NCBI RefSeq assembly: GCF_008831285.2
Contig: NC_045140.1
Coordinates: forward strand, 6,816,505-6,880,504
Origin: Nymphaea colorata
Lineage: Eukaryota; Streptophyta; Magnoliopsida; Nymphaeales; Nymphaeaceae
DNA length: 64,000 nucleotides
Reading direction: 5' to 3'
A program made the position numbers and the translations under genes. Below the pieces are notes generated by a model that did no database searches, was not told the origin of the DNA, and saw only the letters and a program-made list of their open reading frames with translations. The first letter of the stretch is position 1, and every line of letters starts with the position of its first letter. Below are positions 58,301-64,000 of this stretch, in pieces.

Positions 58301-61300
58301 GGCCCGTCCAGAAAACGGTCGCCGGACCGGATTTGGCGGGGGAGATGGCGGCAGCGCTGGCAGCCGCATCCATCGTGTTCAAGGACGACGCCGCCTATTC
58401 CAAGAGGCTGGTGGCTGCCGCCGCTACCGTCTTCGACTTTGCCCGCGACCGTGGAAGGCGAGCCACTTACAGCAGAGGCAACCCGGCGATCGACATGTTC
58501 TACAACTCCACCAGCTACTTCGACGAGTACATGTGGGGCGGGGCCTGGCTCTACTACGCGACGGGCAACGTCTCGTACCTGGCGCTGGTGACGGACGCGG
58601 CGATGGCCAGGAACGCGATGGCGCTGATGAATGTGCCGGACCTCGGCGTGCTGAGCTGGGACAACAAGATACCGGCGGTCGAGGTGCTGCTGTCCAGGTA
58701 CAGGTTGTTCCTGAACCCGGGCTACCCCTATGAGGAGATGCTTCAGGCGTACCAGAAACAGACGGCCCTCACGCTCTGCTCTTACTTGCAACAATTTCAA
58801 GTCTTCAATTTTACCAAAGGTATGCTTTTCCTCCGCCGATCCGGTTATGCGTTTGCGAAATGATCTGAATTTTGGTAACAAAAACCGAATGCGAACATAA
58901 CGTCTCACAATAGGGTGAACTTGAAAAAAATGGTAAATTTTTAAAAGTTTTAAAAAACCAAAACTGCAGAAAAATAAAATAAAAAAATAGAAATGAAAAA
59001 AAAACTGTTTGACATTAAAAAACTAAAAAAATAAAAAAAACACCAACAAAAGCATGTTAAAAACACGTTTTTTTATTTTTAACATTTAAAAAAGACATGT
59101 TTTTTTTAAGTTTTAAACAATTCGTGTTTTTTTTTTTTAAAAAAACATGTTTTCTGTGACTATGCTTAAGAAGAAAGTTGCTACAAAGACAAAGAAGCAT
59201 AGTAAAAAAAATTAGAAGTATAAAAAATTTTAAAAATTCTCAAAATACTCTCATCTTCAGGTTATGTACATACTTTTGTGCTGTAATGACCAAAATACTT
59301 TTGATAAATTAAAAAAAGGCTTTTAAAAGGACAAAAAAAGAACTATAAAAAAATTGAAAGTCTAAGATCTACATTTTTTTTATCAAATTTTTTTAAAACA
59401 CTTCAACCCCATTCATTTTTTTTTGGTGCACATCCATTTGCAAGCAACACAATCTCCTAATTTTCTTCATATATATACATATATATATTTTTAATGCATA
59501 TATATTGTGTGACTCTGGTTTTGAGATACGCAGGTGGGATGATCGAGCTGAACCACGGGCAGCCAGAACCCCTTCAGTACGTGGTGAACGCAGCGTTCTT
59601 GGCCGCCATATACAGCGACTATCTACAGGCCGTGGGCGTCCCTGGCTGGTACTGTGGCCCTTATTTCTTCCCCTTGCAGGTGCTTCGAGATTTCGCTACT
59701 TCTCAGGTACCCAACCATTTTATTTTATTTTATTGCCTTCCCTGGTACCTAAGACATTTGAACACAAATTTAAAACCCAATCCAATTAGAACTCATTTTT
59801 TTTTCTTATTTCCGATCTTTTTTTTTTTAATTGAATGTTGTTGTTTTTTTTTTTTTTTTTTAAAGCAGTGCAATTCTATGTCCAATTCAGATCTGATCTG
59901 ACTATTAGAAATGTGGGGATGCTTTTGAAAACTAAACCACAAAAGAATTATATACGAGTGTCTTTTTTTTTTTTTCCTCCTCACAAACTAAAGTCAACTT
60001 GATCAGACGTGATATTTAAAAAGATTATATGATTTTAAAAGTATATATTTCAGATTTGTATGCTGTTTAGATATGTTATTTAGGATTTTTAAAGTCGCAT
60101 GCATACATTTCAAACCTTTCTCTAACTTGTGAGAACGAACCTACATATTAAGGGTACCAGACGTGAAGATGACATCCTTACAACTTATTTTCATGAAAAA
60201 ATACATTTTACTAAGTTTTAGCCTTGTGTTTTCGTGACTGAATCCAGGCCCGACATTAACGATAATACTCGAAATTCACATGTAACCGGGGATCCATATC
60301 AGGCCTTAGAGTGGCAGGAATATTTGTCGGGCACTAATTCGTAAGTTCTTGAAACCTTTAAATAGATAGCAAAATGCTTGAAGGACACCTTATATATTAT
60401 AAATATGCAAAGGTTTGGCGTCCACCAACATGTAAGCAAAGTAATTCTGCTGCCGTGCTGGCAAATGCCCACACAAGCCCACATGTGGTTTCACTTTCGG
60501 TCATGAATAATATATTTCCGGTCATGAATAATGTATGCAAATAATTCTTGAAGCTGATGATGCTTAGGATGTCAACAGATCAAATTCAAATCGGATATAC
60601 TCCTAACCATATCAACCTTTTTGGATATTCATGTACTCCATATTCAAATATGATTGAAGCAAAGTCACATCTGAATCCAAAATCTGATTTCACTATCTGA
60701 ACCCTATATGAAACCAATTTTTACGTTCATATTCAAATCCGAATCCTAACTTTGGACTGAATTCGGTCAATTTTCAAGATGTGAGAACGTTGATTGTAAG
60801 ATCTTTTATTAAAACTAAATCTGATCCAATCCGTCAAATATTTGTGCATATTTAAATCCAAATCTGATCCAATTTTTTAATTGGATGTTACAATTTTTTT
60901 CTATATCCTATTTCTTTTAAGAATGATTCTATATGATTCAAATCAGATATATTGATATCTAATTAAATGTATGATTCAAATCAAATATATTGACATCTAA
61001 TTAAATGTATGATTCAAATCAAATATATTGATATCTCTCATTCATGCGTAGATGGACTACATAATGGGTTCCAATCCAAAAAACATGAGCTACATAGTAG
61101 GGTGGGGCTCCAACTACCCGAAGCACGTCCACCACCGTGCAGCTTCCATCCCCTGGGACGGCAGAAAGTATGGATGTGGCGGCGGTTGGCGGTGGGAAGA
61201 CTCTCCAAACCCCAACCCCAACATCATCACGGGTGCGATGGTTGGAGGACCAGACCGCTTTGACGGCTTCGACGATGTCCGCAGCAACTACAACTACACG

Positions 61301-61453
61301 GAGCCCACTCTCGCCGGCAATGCAGGCCTTGTTGCCGCACTTGCCGCTCTCTCCGGCAGCACCGCCGGAGGCGTCGACCGCAACAACATCTTCTCAGCCG
61401 TGACACCACTTTACCCACCATCCCCACCTCCACCCCCTGCATGGAAACCATAG
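55359..61453 (+). CDS. KOR: KORRIGAN-type membrane-anchored endo-1,4-beta-glucanase (GH9 class A)
   Basis: Five exons, 55359-55749, 57744-58051, 58222-58819, 59534-59706 and 61052-61453, encode 623 residues, against 621 in Arabidopsis KOR1. The enzyme is a type II membrane protein that works with cellulose synthase complexes at the Golgi and plasma membrane. The cytosolic part has [10 protein letters not shown] (46-55) and YVDLGC (65-70), which carry the LL and tyrosine sorting signals. A membrane span lies at about 79-100. The GH9 catalytic parts are GGYYDAGDN (D167, D170), [17 protein letters not shown], the His signature [10 protein letters not shown] (about 513-522) and the acid signature [18 protein letters not shown] with E574. 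The tail [12 protein letters not shown] is proline-rich, as in KOR. An ATG 27 bases upstream in frame (MGREREREG) is rejected as start. Exon 3 is very GC-rich. KOR1 versus KOR2/3 is not resolved. Confidence 0.95.
56733..57120. repeat. GGCCCG-rich and AT-run insertion in GH9 intron 1
   Basis: Words such as GGCTCGGCACCCGG, AGGCCTGGGTGGGCCC and TAAGCCCGAGC flank AT runs at 56858-56915. Similar GC words recur at 56940-57120 and at 39900-40480. It is likely a decayed repeat. Confidence 0.45.
58874..59161. repeat. MITE-like element C in GH9 intron 3
   Basis: It starts GGTAACAAAAACCG and ends GTTTTCTGTGACTA. The body AACTTGAAAAAAATGGTAAA and the following A-rich block align with elements A and B in the same orientation. 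It is about 288 bases. Confidence 0.65.
60933..61037 (+). repeat. 38-bp tandem repeat next to the last GH9 splice acceptor
   Basis: Units starting ATGATTCAAATC at 60933, 60971 and 61009 are nearly identical. The third is partial and ends 14 bases before the acceptor at 61051. Confidence 0.9.
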
Positions 61454-64000
61454 AAAGGCATTAGTTACAGTGCTGAGATGATCATACTGTCCTAGCAGTT
61501 CCTTCTGTCAATAGTTGTAAGAAGCAGGGAATCATCCGGTTCCCACCTTTTCCATTTCAAATTACACTTACGATTGTTTGCTTTTTGTACCATAATAAAC
61601 ATCAATGCATGAGCCATTCTTTTTTCTCCTTTACAAGCACGATGAATCTAAAACAGCTAACATAAATTTAAATTCGTCTTTTATAATCTGATTTTGTTTT
61701 TCTCCACGCCTACATATTTCTTTCTCTTGTTAAATGCTAAAAGTTGATCAGTATTTTATAATGAAATAAATAAGGTCAATAACATGATTGTTATGAGACT
61801 GGTAGAAAGAATAAATAATTAGTTAGTGGTGTTACTCGAAACTGGTTACTTGCACACCTGTGTGCACGCACATCTGTGTAATGACCAAGAGATTTTTAGA
61901 ACCAAGAAAAGGGGGATTATGAAAATCTTAAAAGTTTAAAATGTACATATCTTATAAAAAATTCTAAAATACTTCAACCCCCTGCTTTTTTCTTGAATGC
62001 ATATATTTGTTATGTGCACACTCCTGTGCACGCAGCTCGATCTCAGTGTTACTGGGTCGCCTTATAAATGATGTTTAGCCAATTCCTCTTGTGCTGTGCA
62101 CGCAACTCGATCTCGGTGTTACTGGGTCGCCTTATAAATGATGTTTAGCCAATTTCTCTTGTGCTGTGCACGCAACTCGATCTCGGTGTTACTGGGTCGC
62201 CTTATAAATGATGTTTAGTCAATTTAGGTGTTCGCATCTCTCCCTGTCCTCGGAGGCATTGATGTGAATTAGCACAATTTCAAATTAGATTTTGAGAAAA
62301 ATTTCAAGAAAAAGAGATCCGTCTGTGGGTACGAGGTCCAACCATTTTTACTGTTTTTAACAGGAGTAATCAGACCAAGGATTAATGATTTTTTTTCGCA
62401 TCTTCTGTAAGTTATTTGATTGATGCAATCCTATATGCTTGTGCATAAAAGGTTGAAATTGAAATTAGAAGTCATTTTTAAACTTGGTTTTAAATAAGTA
62501 ATTTGAACTTGTTTTGGATGAATATGAGTAAAATTGAGACAAGTTGTTTGGAAAATTACCTTGTTTTAACAAGTTATTTGAAAATTCAACTTGTTTAAGA
62601 GAATTTGAATAAATTCTTTAGATAAAAATTGAAAAGTTGAACAATGTTCCAATTGGGGCCTATTGTTTTGGCTGAAAATGTGCCATTTGGATTGGATTTA
62701 AAAATTGGCAAAGATGTTGAGAATGGTTTGAATTGATGACCTTTGTTTTGGTTGAAAATGATTCAACTTGAGTTAAATGGGACTGGTTTGAAATAAATAG
62801 ACATCGTGGCTTTGATATACAGCTTTAAAAATTGAATTGTTAATTTGACAACATTGTAAATTTGGATGAAAAAATCGAGATTTTGGAGATGGAGATCTAG
62901 TTCTTTGTCGCAAACTTAAGATCATCTCATGATTTTGAATGGAAATTGAAATCAGCATGTAATCAGTTTTTTTTTTTTAATGGCTAAGTTAACTTAGTAA
63001 ATTGAATTGATTTTTGAAGTCTCTTTTCGCCAAATCTCATGATTAGATCTAAGAGATACAAACTTGATTTCAAATGAGTTTTCTTGTTAGAAAAGAGTTG
63101 TGGGCAAGTAAAATTCACTTTTTTTATGAAGATTCTAAGATATTAGAAAACATGTTGTTTTCAAACTTATTTTGGTCAAATTAGGATATGACGTTTGTGT
63201 TTTCTTTTGAAACTAAGTGAGAACTCCAAACTCTTGCTGCAATATGATTTGGTCATTTTCTACAACTTAAAATTGAATCACTTAATTTCTAAAAAAGGTG
63301 CTAGTAATGCAATTTGAGTGAGTTTGTATTGATGCATGAAAAGAAATGAAATTATATGATACACTCATTCTTCCATTTCTCACAATCTCTCCACATTCAT
63401 TCAACATGAAAATTCAATTAATGTTTTATACAGACTCATATTGATTTTTTTTAATTAAAAAGTAAAACTCTTTCTATATATGCTTAACTTATTATTAAAC
63501 ACAAGAGTTAGAGGTGCAGTCCACAAGTTTGAGACTTGAATTAAATTTTTAAAATAATAGAACATCATGTAAAGAAAGTTAAAATCAATCTTTAAAATAT
63601 ATGAAAGACATGGATAACACCCAATTTGTCTCAAAATTACTATAAAATCAGATTTTCTACTCATTTAAATGGCTGAAAATCAGAAATATTGATTCTAACA
63701 AAGTTTGATTCTTGAAAAATGATAATAAATTATTGAAAATTTGCTTTACTTTTCTTGCTAAGTCAAGCATCTAAGTCAACAAGAGGAATGTTCATACTTT
63801 GGATTTTTAGAAGCTTGCTATTCTTAAACCAAGTTTAATTTCAAATTTTACATGATGGAATTCATCCATTCTTTGGATGATTTCAACATATTGGATCTTC
63901 TTATTTGGAGAAATGAAAGTTGGATTCTCAGCTATGATTTTGCAACATTTTAGGACATTGATTAATCCCATGCAAATATGAAAATTTATGAATGAAACCA
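61454..64000. other. Downstream of GH9: 3' UTR and AT-rich intergenic sequence
   Basis: 61454 to about 61620 is probably 3' UTR, with a possible ATAATAAA signal near 61592. From 62240 to the end the sequence is AT-rich with repeated TTGAATTG/AAAATTGA words and no gene or motif on either strand. Confidence 0.5.
62024..62223 (+). repeat. 70-bp minisatellite, about 2.9 copies
   Basis: Units start CTGTGCACGCA at 62024, 62094 and 62164. Each holds CTCGATCTC, TTACTGGGTCGCC and TTATAAATGATG. The copies differ at only a few positions, and the third stops after about 60 bases. Confidence 0.95.

Noticed and set aside
58069-58908. 279-codon minus-strand frame opposite GH9 exon 3
   Set aside because: It is the antisense shadow of a GC-rich exon. 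The plus strand has the complete GH9 signature and splice borders.
62024-62223. CRISPR-like array
   Set aside because: It is a 70-bp head-to-tail tandem repeat without spacers in plant nuclear DNA.
1-64000. tRNA, rRNA or other structured RNA genes
   Set aside because: No cloverleaf with A/B boxes or rRNA-like sequence was recognised by eye on either strand; a covariance-model scan was not possible.

Overview
The window is nuclear DNA from a flowering plant. It holds spliced genes with GT-AG introns (and one GC-AG intron), plant-specific families, AT-rich introns, nested LTR retrotransposons, a plant L1-type LINE, MITE-like elements and a plastid ycf2 fragment inserted in the nuclear genome. 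Grass plastids have lost ycf2, so a grass is unlikely. GC-rich exons in two of the genes would fit a non-grass monocot, a magnoliid or an early-diverging angiosperm. The species cannot be fixed from sequence alone.

Layout. Bases 1-11936 form a nest of retrotransposons. A decayed Ty3/Gypsy (Del/Tekay-like) pol runs left to right. It is bounded on the left by a long LTR ending at 3190, interrupted in RNase H by plastid ycf2 DNA (about 4495-5442), and split in the integrase C-terminus by a 3.9 kb solo-LTR-like element (6258-10149) flanked by the 5-bp duplication GTTTT. Its own 3' LTR starts at 10440. Bases 14001-19667 are a full-length but dead LINE bounded by a perfect 18-bp target-site duplication.

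Five protein-coding genes could be reconstructed exon by exon with consistent reading phase. They are an ERD2-like KDEL-receptor family membrane protein (+, 22459-27044, 6 exons, 279 aa), a Ninja/AFP-family transcriptional corepressor adaptor (+, 28860-30096, 2 exons, 374 aa), a FEY-like short-chain dehydrogenase/reductase (-, 34037-39823, 9 exons, 368 aa), a G3BP-like NTF2-RRM-RGG protein (-, 42552-47517, 9 exons, 481 aa) and a KORRIGAN-type membrane-anchored GH9 endoglucanase (+, 55359-61453, 5 exons, 623 aa). Between them lie remnants of a second LINE (-, 31837-33110), a Ty3 gag fragment (48399-49213) and several tandem repeats.

The genes do not form a pathway; they are ordinary unlinked plant housekeeping and regulatory genes. 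The most informative features beyond the genes are a MITE-like family sharing GTCACAAA-type termini, found in introns of three of the five genes; a dense cluster of ACGT-core (ABRE/G-box) sites upstream of the AFP gene; the nested insertions with readable target duplications; and minisatellites of 70, 38 and 28 bp. I found no evidence of a novel multi-gene system.
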